64,000 nt of DNA from Paenibacillus_AA sp045062745 (lineage in GTDB: Bacteria > Bacillota > Bacilli > Paenibacillales > NBRC-103111), in NCBI RefSeq assembly GCF_045062745.1, contig NZ_JBJGED010000003.1, forward strand, positions 310,001 to 374,000. The letters are read 5' to 3'. The notes beneath the pieces are model-generated. The model saw nothing but the letters and a program-made list of their open reading frames with translations, did no database searches and had not been told where the DNA came from. Below, piece after piece: positions 46,801 to 55,094 of the stretch. Positions within the stretch are counted from its first letter, which is position 1. Every line of letters begins with the position of its first letter. A program made the translations under genes and the position numbers.

Positions 46801-46988
46801 TTGCTTCGTTGAAAAGATTCGAGCAGGGCGAGCTCGGGCGGGTCGTTTCTGTAACGATGCGCAAGCCGCGTCGGCTGAACCCCGAGCGGCGGCAGGGCTG
46901 GCATTTTCCGAAGGAACAGAACGGAGGGCTCATGGCTGAAGCGGTTAGGGCGGCGGTGACGGACATTATGTTTACCCCTGTACTTTAA
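46801..46988 (+). pseudogene. Gfo/Idh/MocA oxidoreductase internal fragment
   Basis: About 60 codons in the same frame as the end of the previous gene, past its stop codon, read LKRFEQGELGRVVSVTMRKP then NPERRQGWHF and GGLMAEAVR. This is the segment after the Rossmann fold of Gfo/Idh/MocA enzymes, where GELG and GG-L are conserved. No start, cofactor site or C-terminus remain. The other bases of 46801-47147 hold one terminator and nothing else I can name. Confidence 0.6.
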
Positions 46989-47011
46989 AAACCTATGGTT
47001 TACAGAATAAA

Positions 47012-47046
47012 TCAAGGAGCAGTTGCTGCGGCAAACTGCTCCTTGA
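47012..47046 (-). terminator. Bidirectional-looking terminator of the GH20-like gene
   Basis: A perfect 13-bp stem, TCAAGGAGCAGTT/AACTGCTCCTTGA (47012-47024 with 47034-47046). On the minus strand a TTTATTCTG tail follows, about 100 bases after the gene's stop codon. Confidence 0.65.
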
Positions 47047-47147
47047 TTCGTTCAACAACCGTTCTGCATCAGGATACATTCATTGTCCACGACATAATCA
47101 AAACCAGGGGGAGAAGTAAGCGGTAATCGTCGAACGGTTGTTTGCTT

Positions 47148-49814
47148 CTAACCTAACGGCAATTTGCGTTCCTCGAGCCTTTGACGCACATGCATGCAGT
47201 TGATTACTTTTTCCATGAGATCCTGGGCCGTATAGAAGTAGTGATTGCTCGCCTCGAAGCCGATACGGGAATCGTTCCGGACGATATCGTACAACTCTTT
47301 GGCCAGTTCGATCTCCTCTTCGATAATGACGTAAAGTTGAGCTTTGATGGCTTGGAATTGCGGTTCGTCTGCGGTGGTATCCAGCTTATCCCTTAGTCTT
47401 ATAAATTTCGTTTGCAAATGCGAAGTTTTAAAATGGCAGTAAGCCGCCTTTGCCACATGCAGCAAATCGAAGAATGCGGCCTTCTTCCTGCTGTCCGAGC
47501 AGTCGATGAGCGGTTCCGCTTCCTGAAGAATGCTGATACCCCGTTTCCAGCCGTCGGCAACCTTTTGAAATTGTACCTCGAATATTTCCTCCGGATAGAT
47601 GGATCGCCAGCTCTTCAGATCGTCGTAGGGTATGCCGACCATGGTGGCCGCCCTGCCTGTCGGCTTGTCGTACAGCAAATTGGCCGGACCTATATTTTGC
47701 GGCGCGGTGTAGGCAACGCCAATGTGGAAAGGAAACTGCCCGAATGCGTAGCTGAATGCGCTCCAAGCTTCCCTGACGACGGCGCCTGCTTCTGCGCCGA
47801 ATACGTTGCCGGCGACAAGCTCGGGCCCCTTGACGCTCGATTGTTCCGTGTCCCAGTAATACTGGGAAGCGAACTCCAAATTCAAGGAAGGGTAGCCGCC
47901 GAGTGTCCAGCTGAGCATCAGTCCACTTACGCCCGACTTTTGCAAGTTGTTTAAATGCCGCTCCAGCAGATCCATAGTAGGCAAGTAAGGAACGGATGCG
48001 CATTCCCAGGTGATATTGAACTGCACCTTGGCTACGGCGGACAACCCTCTTTGCCTTGCCTTGCTCCAAATGCGCAATGATTTCTCGCTGGGGCCCACTT
48101 GCGAAATGGAGTAGTCGACCACATGCCCTTCGACGCCGCCGATATTCGTAATAAGGCCTTCCTCGCTGTTGCTCATCACACTTACGCGATCGGGCAGCAA
48201 ATCGATAGCTTCATCTATCGTTTCGGGGCTCCATCCGAGCCATTGCGTCCATCCCCAAGTCCAGCATAAGATTCTGGCGTTGGGCGCCACGCTATGCGCA
48301 GCCTCGGCAATGATCCGGTTGACCTCCGATGCGACCTCATGTGGCGATCGGCTTGCGCAGCGCGGACAATTCGTGTTTCCGCCGCCGGCCCGGGAAAAGC
48401 AATTCGTCAAATTTTCTGACATGGTGATCGTGAAGAGGCCGGCGAGCTTCGGAACTTCCGTGAACAGCCGCGCCGTACCCGTTCTGAGATAGTCTTGCAC
48501 TTCCGGATGCGTTGTGCAAAGCGATGCATCCTCAAGAGCGGCATGTCCTTTCCAGTCCGGGACTTTCTCGAAGAATGACAAAGGCATTGCCCGCGGCTCG
48601 TTATAGTATAAGTAGATGCCGATTCCGTAGTCCGCCGCGCGGTCGACGAGTCTCTTTAAGCCTTCAATGCGCTTCTCCCAATCGACGGATAACTCCGGCG
48701 CGCGTTCGAAAGGAACCAGCTTATAAAGTAGGGCTTGCAGCCAAACGCCGTTAATGCCCAGCTTGGAAAGCTGCGACAGCATCTCTTCCGGATAAGGGTC
48801 GATGTCGGCGTCCAAAAGAGGATCTCCGTATACGGCGAAGTAGGAATACACATAACGCAGATCGAAGCGGGTGTTGCGCACGGTTGATTTAGGCTCGAGA
48901 TAAGGCGCGTTGCGTTCTTCCATCTTTTTTTGCAGCCAGTTCAAGCCTCTTAGTAGCCCGACTTCGTCGACGGCTTGGATATCGATGCGTTCTGCGCTCA
49001 CCCGGATACGATGGCTTTCGGACAATAAAGCGGAATCGGGCTTAATAGAAAGAGAGAGGATCCGCTGAGGGACCTCGCCGATTCCGCGTTGAACGGCTGT
49101 GTTTTCACCGTCTTGGGCGTCGGAGTCGAGAATGGGCGAAGCGGATAACCGGATTCCCCATACCGCTTCATGTTCGGCAACAAAGCGGCGCGCAAATGTT
49201 TCGACTCTTTCCCGTCCTTCGGGATAGACGATCGTCCATTCATGGCTCAACAGCACTTCGTCGGGATTTGCCGAAACGGCCCACGGCTCAGCGGATTCGT
49301 TATTGCATGTAAAGTTATTCAAGAAATCAAAAGGCTTGACCGGACTTTCGTCCCGGCTAATCGGAAAATGGGCATCGATCGTTTCGCGTATTTCCCGGGT
49401 ACGAAGCTCCTCTTCCCGTGTAAGCGGTATGTAAACGACCGGCTCGACCGCAGGCTTTACATTGCCCAATTTGACCCAAAGAAAATCGTCCTCTTTGAGC
49501 GCATAAGCAAGCATGTCTGGACTCCAACCGAGCAGCTCCAGCAGCTGATTGTAAGGCAGAATATGCCAATTGGTGCGTATGATCGTAATATACCCGCGGA
49601 TCAGCCATTGTTCGTCGATTCGGGGAGGAACGCGTAGACCCATATCCCGCGCAAGCGTAAGCACATTTTCTTCCGTCGTTCTGAGAATCTTGGCCAATCT
49701 GTCCAGCGGAACAAGCTCCCAATTGCGCCATACCACCGTTTGCTGAACGGTTGGAAAATGGGGGAGACTCAGCGGTTCGACATCTTTGTTTTCTGCATAG
49801 CCGGGATACAACAT
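47148..49814 (-). CDS. GH20-like glycoside hydrolase candidate with duplicated N-terminal helical module
   Basis: An 888-residue protein without a signal peptide. Residues ~25-115 contain two similar helical units, NWELVPLDRLAKIL and NWHILPYNQLLELL, each followed by a helix-turn segment. Residues ~245-305 (AERIDIQAVDEVGLLRGLNW) match the GH20/GH67-type beta-N domain. A TIM-barrel region follows, with FDLRYVYSYFA (~320), LGINGVWLQALLYK, IYLYYNEPR and CTTHPEV. The segment GLFTITMSEN (about 460-470) lies where GH20 enzymes carry Asp-Glu, but the Asp is Ser here. The C-terminal ~150 residues are helical. It probably acts on N-acetylhexosaminides or a related sugar in the cytoplasm. GCGGAGGT precedes ATG 49814. 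Confidence 0.65.
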   Translation of the reverse strand: MLYPGYAENKDVEPLSLPHFPTVQQTVVWRNWELVPLDRLAKILRTTEENVLTLARDMGLRVPPRIDEQWLIRGYITIIRTNWHILPYNQLLELLGWSPDMLAYALKEDDFLWVKLGNVKPAVEPVVYIPLTREEELRTREIRETIDAHFPISRDESPVKPFDFLNNFTCNNESAEPWAVSANPDEVLLSHEWTIVYPEGRERVETFARRFVAEHEAVWGIRLSASPILDSDAQDGENTAVQRGIGEVPQRILSLSIKPDSALLSESHRIRVSAERIDIQAVDEVGLLRGLNWLQKKMEERNAPYLEPKSTVRNTRFDLRYVYSYFAVYGDPLLDADIDPYPEEMLSQLSKLGINGVWLQALLYKLVPFERAPELSVDWEKRIEGLKRLVDRAADYGIGIYLYYNEPRAMPLSFFEKVPDWKGHAALEDASLCTTHPEVQDYLRTGTARLFTEVPKLAGLFTITMSENLTNCFSRAGGGNTNCPRCASRSPHEVASEVNRIIAEAAHSVAPNARILCWTWGWTQWLGWSPETIDEAIDLLPDRVSVMSNSEEGLITNIGGVEGHVVDYSISQVGPSEKSLRIWSKARQRGLSAVAKVQFNITWECASVPYLPTMDLLERHLNNLQKSGVSGLMLSWTLGGYPSLNLEFASQYYWDTEQSSVKGPELVAGNVFGAEAGAVVREAWSAFSYAFGQFPFHIGVAYTAPQNIGPANLLYDKPTGRAATMVGIPYDDLKSWRSIYPEEIFEVQFQKVADGWKRGISILQEAEPLIDCSDSRKKAAFFDLLHVAKAAYCHFKTSHLQTKFIRLRDKLDTTADEPQFQAIKAQLYVIIEEEIELAKELYDIVRNDSRIGFEASNHYFYTAQDLMEKVINCMHVRQRLEERKLPLG

Positions 49815-49865
49815 AGTTACCTCCGCGTATGTTTAATATCGATAACAATACAGGCACATTCCGGG

Positions 49866-49925
49866 AATGTATTTTATATTATATATAATATATATTATAT
49901 CAAAAGGTTTATTGTTTGAACAATA
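49866..49925 (-). promoter_or_regulatory. AT-rich promoter region with TATTGTT-TG-AACAATA palindrome
   Basis: The stretch 49871-49900 is pure A/T and likely holds the promoter of the minus-strand gene that starts at 49814. A 16-base palindrome (49910-49925) lies just upstream, placed as an operator. Confidence 0.5.
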
Positions 49926-49931
49926 GGTGAC

Positions 49932-49965
49932 AAAGAAAAAACGGTACGTCTGCGGGCTGTACCGT
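49932..49965 (-). terminator. Minus-strand terminator of a vanished gene
   Basis: ACGGTAC/GTACCGT (49941-49947 with 49959-49965) is followed on the minus strand by TTTTTTC. It lies just before the GH20-like gene's promoter and only a short coding remnant lies behind it. Confidence 0.65.
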
Positions 49966-49993
49966 CTTTCTATTAAACAATCGCAATGGAGGC

Positions 49994-50092
49994 TTAAAAC
50001 CAGTTCGTCAGGAAGCCGGTTAACACGGTAAACGAAAAGCTGACGTCGGTACTCAACGCTTGGTCTTGTGCTGTGAATGCCGAATCAAACTT
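49994..50092 (-). pseudogene. Unidentified C-terminal coding remnant
   Basis: Thirty-two minus-strand codons between two stops read FDSAFTAQDQALSTDVSFSF and then TVLTGFLTNWF, followed by the terminator at 49932-49965. The spacing is right for a gene 3' end, but upstream sequence is unrelated. I do not recognise the family. Confidence 0.25.
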
Positions 50093-50238
50093 TTAACCCT
50101 GAGCGTTCAGGTTCCTGAAAGCCGGTGGAGTAATAACGCATGCCTGGGCTATGCCCGGAAACGGTCAACCAATCACCGTAATTCGTATTCTGACAATAAA
50201 CGGACAGGACCGTGAGCTGATTAGTGCTGTTAATGTCC

Positions 50239-50460
50239 GGGTATTTTTATACGGCCTCAGCCTAATCATGAACGATCCCCCGGGAGGACAATGGTCCGCT
50301 CCTGATTATCCCGCCGCGGAAGCCTCGAAGTACGGTTTGGATTATAGACGGCACCATGCGGGAACGGCTACCTTAATGATGAAAGCGATTTCATCTGCAA
50401 GAAAGGAGGCTTGGTGCCCTTGGCCGTACTTTTGCGTAACAAATGGCTATATGCGATTGC
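50239..50460 (+). repeat. Duplicate A: degenerate copy of a permease leader and first codons
   Basis: Aligns, with scattered substitutions and few gaps, to 53056-53280: the terminator tail GGGTATTTTTATACGGCC, a ~165-base leader, a GAAAGGAGG site, and then TTG plus ~12 codons (AVLLRNKWLYAI) of an LplB gene. Homology ends at about 50460. The 147-codon open frame running through it (50151-50594) is an accident. The rest of 50096-50238 shows nothing definable. Confidence 0.8.
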
Positions 50461-50594
50461 AAATGCTGTCCCGGGAAAATAAGTCCGTCTTCGAGCACCG
50501 GGAAGGAATGGGCATGAATTTGAGCGATTACTTGGCCCAATACCGCGTCGAGTCGTCCAAGCTTGCTGAAACATACCGAGCTTACGATTTTTGA
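50461..50594 (+). pseudogene. AraC-family C-terminal fragment
   Basis: Right after the truncated LplB start, the frame reads GMGMNLSDYLAQYRVESSKL before a stop at 50594. This is the turn between the two helix-turn-helix units of AraC proteins (compare GVNFSDYIAEYRLSISKELL in the 58814 protein). A deletion has joined the start of one transporter gene to the end of a regulator gene. Confidence 0.55.
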
Positions 50595-50655
50595 TTCATT
50601 CAAGAAAATCTGTGGATTACCCCAGTCAATGTTCAAAAAATAGGAGGCGATCAGG

Positions 50656-52950
50656 TTGGCGAGGAAAACGATCATTTGTATTTTGACTTTTGTTCTCGTG
50701 TGTGCGGTCTTTCAAAGCTTTGCGTTCGCTGAAAACGAAAACAACGACTCCGGTAATGAACAAAATGTCATGCTGGCCAACAACGGCAATGCGATGTACC
50801 GGGTCTTCGTCCATTCGAGCGCAAACAGTATGGAGACGCATGCGGCCGAAGAGTTGGTCGATTATTTGACGCAGGTCACAGGCGCCTCTTTTCAACTGTC
50901 GACGGGCTCGGCTCCGCCTAATGGACCGACGGTGCTCGTGGGGAGAAACGCGCTGACCGAGAACCTGGTTCCGGAACTTTCCGGGAATATGCTAGGAGAG
51001 GACGGATTTGTCATCCGCAAGTCGCAGCAATACATCGTCATTGCAGGAAGCCATTCGCGCGGCACGATGTACGGAGTCAATTATTTTTTGGAGCAATACG
51101 CGGGTGTAAAATGGTTTGCGCCGGAGCATACATACGTCCCCAATCTTTCCAAGCTGAAAGTGACGGTCGGCAATGACGTTCAGGTGCCGCGCTTCGAATA
51201 TCGTGAAATGTATGTCAGCGACGGCAATGACGAGCAGTACCGCGCTCATAATCTGCTCAACGGAAAATATAGAGACCGATACAATCATGTTCCGCAGTCG
51301 CAGCCTTGGCTGGACAGCTGGTCGAACTATTGGCCGTACGACGTGCACAATTTTTACAGCATCGTTCCGCAAACCGAATATCACAACGGCAGGCAATTGC
51401 TGGCGATGGATGAGAAAGTCCGGCAGATTGCCGCTGCTAACTTGATCGGCATCATTAACCAGCGGAAAGCCCAAGGGAAAGACGCTTCCTACGGATTTAG
51501 CCAAAGAGATGACATATGGATACCGGACGCGGCCAGTCAGGCGTTTGCGGAGCTGCATGGAGGTTCATTGGCGGCCCCCACCTTGGATCTCGTCAGCGAT
51601 GTTGCCCGCCGTGTAAGCGCCGTTATTCCAGAGGCGAGAATCGGTACCTTGGCATACATGTTCAGCTTCGAAGCGCCTACGGGGATGACGGTTGCGGACA
51701 ACGTTGTAATTACGGCGGCTCCGGTCTTTAAAGATCACGGCAGGCCGGTCAACGCTCCGCAAAACCGGTTTTATGAAGACAATTTACGGCAATGGGCGGA
51801 TATATCGAAAAACGTGATTCTCTGGGATTATCTTACCGATTTTAACGGAGGCGGCTATTTGATGCCATATCCGAACCTGAAAGCGATGAGCGAAACGCTG
51901 CAGTTTATCGCCCAATTCCCGGCGTTCAAGGGCTATTTCGGCCAGCAAATGCAAAATATTTACGCTCCCGGCGATACCGGCTTTGCCTATCTTCGTGCAT
52001 GGGTTGGCGCAAAGCTGTTGTGGAATCCGAACCAGGATTACAAGGCGTTGATCGACGAATTCGTACAGGGCTATTACGGAGACGCCGCGCCGTACATCAG
52101 CGACTATTTGAACTTGCTGCAACAGACGTTTGAACAAAGCGATTCCGCTCTAACCGGTTCCACGCCCATAACATCATCCTACTTGACCTTCGATTTGATG
52201 CGCCAGGCGGACGAATGGTTCGAACAAGCAGCGGCTGCGGTCGCGAATGAACCGGTGCTGCTGGAGCATGTGCAGAAGGCTCGCGTGGAAGTGGACTATG
52301 TCATTCTTATGCGCGGCGTTGAGTACATGAAGGAAGCCGGTGATAGAGGCGTCGCATGGGATTACGATTTTACGAACCGATTCCAGCGGTTCAAAACTTA
52401 TACGGCGGATGTGGTCCATTACAAGGTCAATAGCAGTATCGCATCGCTATATGAAATGATCGAGGTCGGCCGAACGGTTCCGACGGTTCCAGACTTTGTG
52501 CGAAATTTGCCTGCAACGGACTGGATTGATTATCAGGATAACGCACTCCGGTTGCATGCTCCGGTCGGCACCAAAATCGTACAGGATCCGAAAGCTTCCG
52601 ACAATGCAGCCGCAAGAGTCACGGGAAGCACAAACGCATGGGCGATCCAATTGCCCGACCTGACCCTTCCGCGAACAGGGAAATGGAAGCTGTATGCGAA
52701 CGTCCGGATTGATCCCGGAACCGGGTCACCAGGCGCCAAGGCATTTGATTACGGCATCTATCCGCCGAAGGAAGATACGGCTTGGAAAGCCTACGGAGAG
52801 TTCGCCGACGGGGAGTATCATTATGTGGAATTCCCGTGGGTGTACGAGTACGATCCTGCCTTGACGGTCCATTACCTTTGGCTGGCGCCGCCGAATTCCA
52901 CAGCTATAAGAAATTTGTATGTGGATCGGATTATCGCCGTTAGGCAGTAA
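50656..52950 (+). CDS. Secreted DUF4838 protein (GH67/GH20-like N-terminal domain)
   Basis: A 764-residue protein from TTG 50656, with AGGAGG eight bases upstream. The signal peptide ends near residue 26 (SFAFA-EN). Residues ~45-170 form the alpha-glucuronidase-type N-terminal domain: THAAEELVDYLTQVTGASF, then TVLVGRNAL, and GTMYGVNYFLEQYAGVKWFA, a typical DUF4838 landmark. The barrel-like middle includes GYLMPYPNLKAM and QMQNIYAPGDTGFAYLRAW. A beta-sandwich (~615-764) ends the protein and could bind sugar. Enzymes of this group are uncharacterised; a role in removing uronic acid or amino-sugar units outside the cell is plausible. Confidence 0.82.
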   Translation: MARKTIICILTFVLVCAVFQSFAFAENENNDSGNEQNVMLANNGNAMYRVFVHSSANSMETHAAEELVDYLTQVTGASFQLSTGSAPPNGPTVLVGRNALTENLVPELSGNMLGEDGFVIRKSQQYIVIAGSHSRGTMYGVNYFLEQYAGVKWFAPEHTYVPNLSKLKVTVGNDVQVPRFEYREMYVSDGNDEQYRAHNLLNGKYRDRYNHVPQSQPWLDSWSNYWPYDVHNFYSIVPQTEYHNGRQLLAMDEKVRQIAAANLIGIINQRKAQGKDASYGFSQRDDIWIPDAASQAFAELHGGSLAAPTLDLVSDVARRVSAVIPEARIGTLAYMFSFEAPTGMTVADNVVITAAPVFKDHGRPVNAPQNRFYEDNLRQWADISKNVILWDYLTDFNGGGYLMPYPNLKAMSETLQFIAQFPAFKGYFGQQMQNIYAPGDTGFAYLRAWVGAKLLWNPNQDYKALIDEFVQGYYGDAAPYISDYLNLLQQTFEQSDSALTGSTPITSSYLTFDLMRQADEWFEQAAAAVANEPVLLEHVQKARVEVDYVILMRGVEYMKEAGDRGVAWDYDFTNRFQRFKTYTADVVHYKVNSSIASLYEMIEVGRTVPTVPDFVRNLPATDWIDYQDNALRLHAPVGTKIVQDPKASDNAAARVTGSTNAWAIQLPDLTLPRTGKWKLYANVRIDPGTGSPGAKAFDYGIYPPKEDTAWKAYGEFADGEYHYVEFPWVYEYDPALTVHYLWLAPPNSTAIRNLYVDRIIAVRQ

Positions 52951-53029
52951 TTTAAACAAAACGCTCAGAGCCGGGCCTATTCTGAAAGAGGAAGACCCAA
53001 TTGACGCGGTGATAGAGTTATCCTGATAT

Positions 53030-53066
53030 CCCCGATCCCCTTTGACAGGGCTTCGGGGTATTTTTA
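53030..53066 (+). terminator. Terminator after the DUF4838 gene
   Basis: CCCCGA-CCC stem (53030-53039 with 53048-53058, one mismatch and one bulge) is followed by TATTTTTA. Its 3' arm and tail belong to the duplicated leader. Confidence 0.65.
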
Positions 53067-53239
53067 TACGGCCACAGCCTAATCACAGACCTTCCCCCCG
53101 GCTGGACAATGGTCCGCTCCTGATTATCACGCTGTGGAAGTCACGAAGTACGGTTCGGATTATAGACGGCACCATACGGGAACGGCTACGGTAAGGATGA
53201 ATACGATTTCATCAGACATGGAAAGGAGGTTAACATTTC
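53056..53239 (+). promoter_or_regulatory. Leader of the LplB operon (duplicate B, intact partner of 50239-50420)
   Basis: The 184-base leader between terminator and permease start resembles 50239-50419 closely. It contains GACAATGGTCCGCTCCTGATTATC-like sequence split over two conserved blocks, and GAAAGGAGG before TTG 53240. Conservation in the dead copy shows only common descent, so function is inferred from position. Confidence 0.5.
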
Positions 53240-54133
53240 TTGGCCGTACTCATACGCAACAAGTGGCTGTATGCGATGCTTCTCCCTGGACTACTCTATT
53301 TTCTCGTATTTAAGTATTTGCCGATGTGGGGAATGCTCATTGCTTTTCAGAAGTATCAGCCGTTTTTGGGGATTATGGGCAGCGAATGGATTGGTTTGGC
53401 ACATTTTGAACGGTTTTTCGGCGACTCCGACTTCTGGATGCTGTTCCGTAATACACTCATGCTGGCCCTGTACAACATTGTTTTCTTCTTCCCGCTGCCG
53501 ATCATTCTTGCATTGCTTCTAAATGAATTGCGATTAGAAGCATTCAAGCGTACGGTACAAACGATCATCTATGTGCCGCATTTTATTTCCTGGGTCGTCG
53601 TGATTGGCATTTGCTATACTCTATTTACGACTCAAGATGGAATTGTTCCTCATCTGATGGCCTCAGCGGGCATGAAACCCGTAGATGTTCTTCAAAGCTC
53701 GGATTGGTTTCGTACAGCGATCACTTCCCAAGTGATCTGGAAGGAAAGCGGATGGGGCACTATTATTTTTCTTGCCGCCATCAGCGGAGTAGACCCTCAG
53801 CAATATGAAGCCGCCACGATTGATGGTGCGGGAAGGCTGCGCCGGATGTGGCATGTTACTCTGCCTGCGATTCGAAGCACCATCATCATCCTCCTTATCC
53901 TCCGGTTAGGCAGTTTCTTGGATACAGGCTTTGAGCAAATCTTCCTTATGCTGAATTCCTTGAATCGTGAGGTTGGCGAAGTATTCGACACATATGTGTA
54001 CACGGTTGCCATTCAACAAGGAGACTATAGCTACAGCACCGCAGTGGGATTATTCAAATCGCTTGTTGGAGCCATCCTGGTGATCGCGGCCAATTACGGG
54101 GCCCGAAAAGCAGGAGAGGATGGTATATTTTGA
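53240..54133 (+). CDS. LplB-family sugar ABC permease
   Basis: A 297-residue protein, TTG start with GGAGG about 14 bases upstream. AMLLPGLLYFLVFKYLPMWG (about residues 12-31) and LIAFQKYQPF are typical. EAA loop EAATIDGAGRLRRM (about 188-201). Six membrane segments. First gene of an operon LplB, LplC, binding protein, glycosidase, AraC, oxidoreductase; the order (permeases before binding protein) differs from the other two systems. Confidence 0.94.
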   Translation: MAVLIRNKWLYAMLLPGLLYFLVFKYLPMWGMLIAFQKYQPFLGIMGSEWIGLAHFERFFGDSDFWMLFRNTLMLALYNIVFFFPLPIILALLLNELRLEAFKRTVQTIIYVPHFISWVVVIGICYTLFTTQDGIVPHLMASAGMKPVDVLQSSDWFRTAITSQVIWKESGWGTIIFLAAISGVDPQQYEAATIDGAGRLRRMWHVTLPAIRSTIIILLILRLGSFLDTGFEQIFLMLNSLNREVGEVFDTYVYTVAIQQGDYSYSTAVGLFKSLVGAILVIAANYGARKAGEDGIF

Positions 54134-54164
54134 ATACGCTTAACTACATGAGGCGGTGGCACCT

Positions 54165-55046
54165 ATGACCCGTAATTTGTCCCTACCTAGCCGTATATTC
54201 GATACGATGAATGTTGTGTTCCTGATTTTTGTTTCGCTAATCACGCTGCTGCCCTTCTTGTACGTTATTGCTGCTTCACTTGCCTCCTCGGAGGAGGTGA
54301 CGCAGAAACCGTTTCTTTTGATTCCAAGCAAGCTTGATTTTACGGCTTATAAGTATATTTTCTCGACTAGCTCCATTTCCAGAAGTTTATTGGTTTCGGT
54401 CATGATCACCATCGTTGGAACCTTTACGAACCTGTTGATGACCAGTCTGATGGCTTACCCTCTAGCAAGAAAAGATCTGAGCTATCGGAGGGGAGTGCTG
54501 TTCCTTGTTACGTTCTCTATGATTTTCAGCGGTGGCATGATTCCGACTTTTCTTGTCGTCAAGGCAGTGGGGATGATGGATTCTTACATGTCCTTAATTA
54601 TCCCCGGAGCGATTAGCGCATTTTATCTGATTGTGCTCAAAAACTTTTTTCAACAGCTGCCTGAAGGGCTGGAGGAATCCGCGAAGATCGACGGCTGCAA
54701 CGATTTTCAGATTTACTATAAAATAATTTTGCCGCTTTCCAAGCCTGCGCTCGCCACGTTAACGCTTTTTTATGCCGTAGGACACTGGAATAGCTATTTT
54801 TCAGCCATTCTGTACATCAATGATGCTGCGAAGTGGCCGATCCAGGTTTTGTTAAGGCAAATTGTGATTCTTTCGCAAGGGGGATTCGGCGATTCGACGC
54901 AGTTTGGTGAATCCTTCGTCGTACCGCCCGCAGTAACAATCAAGATGGCGGTAATTGTAGTTTCCATGCTGCCGATTTTGTGCGTATATCCGTTTTTGCA
55001 AAAGCATTTTGCCAAAGGGCTGTATCTCGGATCCGTAAAAGGTTGA
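54165..55046 (+). CDS. LplC/YtcP-family sugar ABC permease
   Basis: A 293-residue protein. I use ATG 54165 (GAGGCGG eight bases upstream) rather than GTG 54156. LLPFLYVIAASLASSEEV, FSGGMIPTFLVVKAVGMM and the EAA loop ESAKIDGCNDF (about 170-180; Cys where Ala is usual) are visible, and it closes with FAKGLYLGSVKG. Partner of the preceding permease. Confidence 0.93.
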   Translation: MTRNLSLPSRIFDTMNVVFLIFVSLITLLPFLYVIAASLASSEEVTQKPFLLIPSKLDFTAYKYIFSTSSISRSLLVSVMITIVGTFTNLLMTSLMAYPLARKDLSYRRGVLFLVTFSMIFSGGMIPTFLVVKAVGMMDSYMSLIIPGAISAFYLIVLKNFFQQLPEGLEESAKIDGCNDFQIYYKIILPLSKPALATLTLFYAVGHWNSYFSAILYINDAAKWPIQVLLRQIVILSQGGFGDSTQFGESFVVPPAVTIKMAVIVVSMLPILCVYPFLQKHFAKGLYLGSVKG

Positions 55047-55094
55047 GGGTCCATACTCCAATAGATCGAGCACCATACAAGGAGGGTTTCCAGA

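Noticed and set aside
49866..49900. A/T-only stretch as a replication origin or DNA-unwinding element
   Set aside because: No DnaA boxes or iterons around it; its position fits a promoter.
50151..50594. 147-codon plus-strand frame as a real gene
   Set aside because: It runs through a non-coding leader copy, a truncated permease start and an AraC fragment in different original frames.
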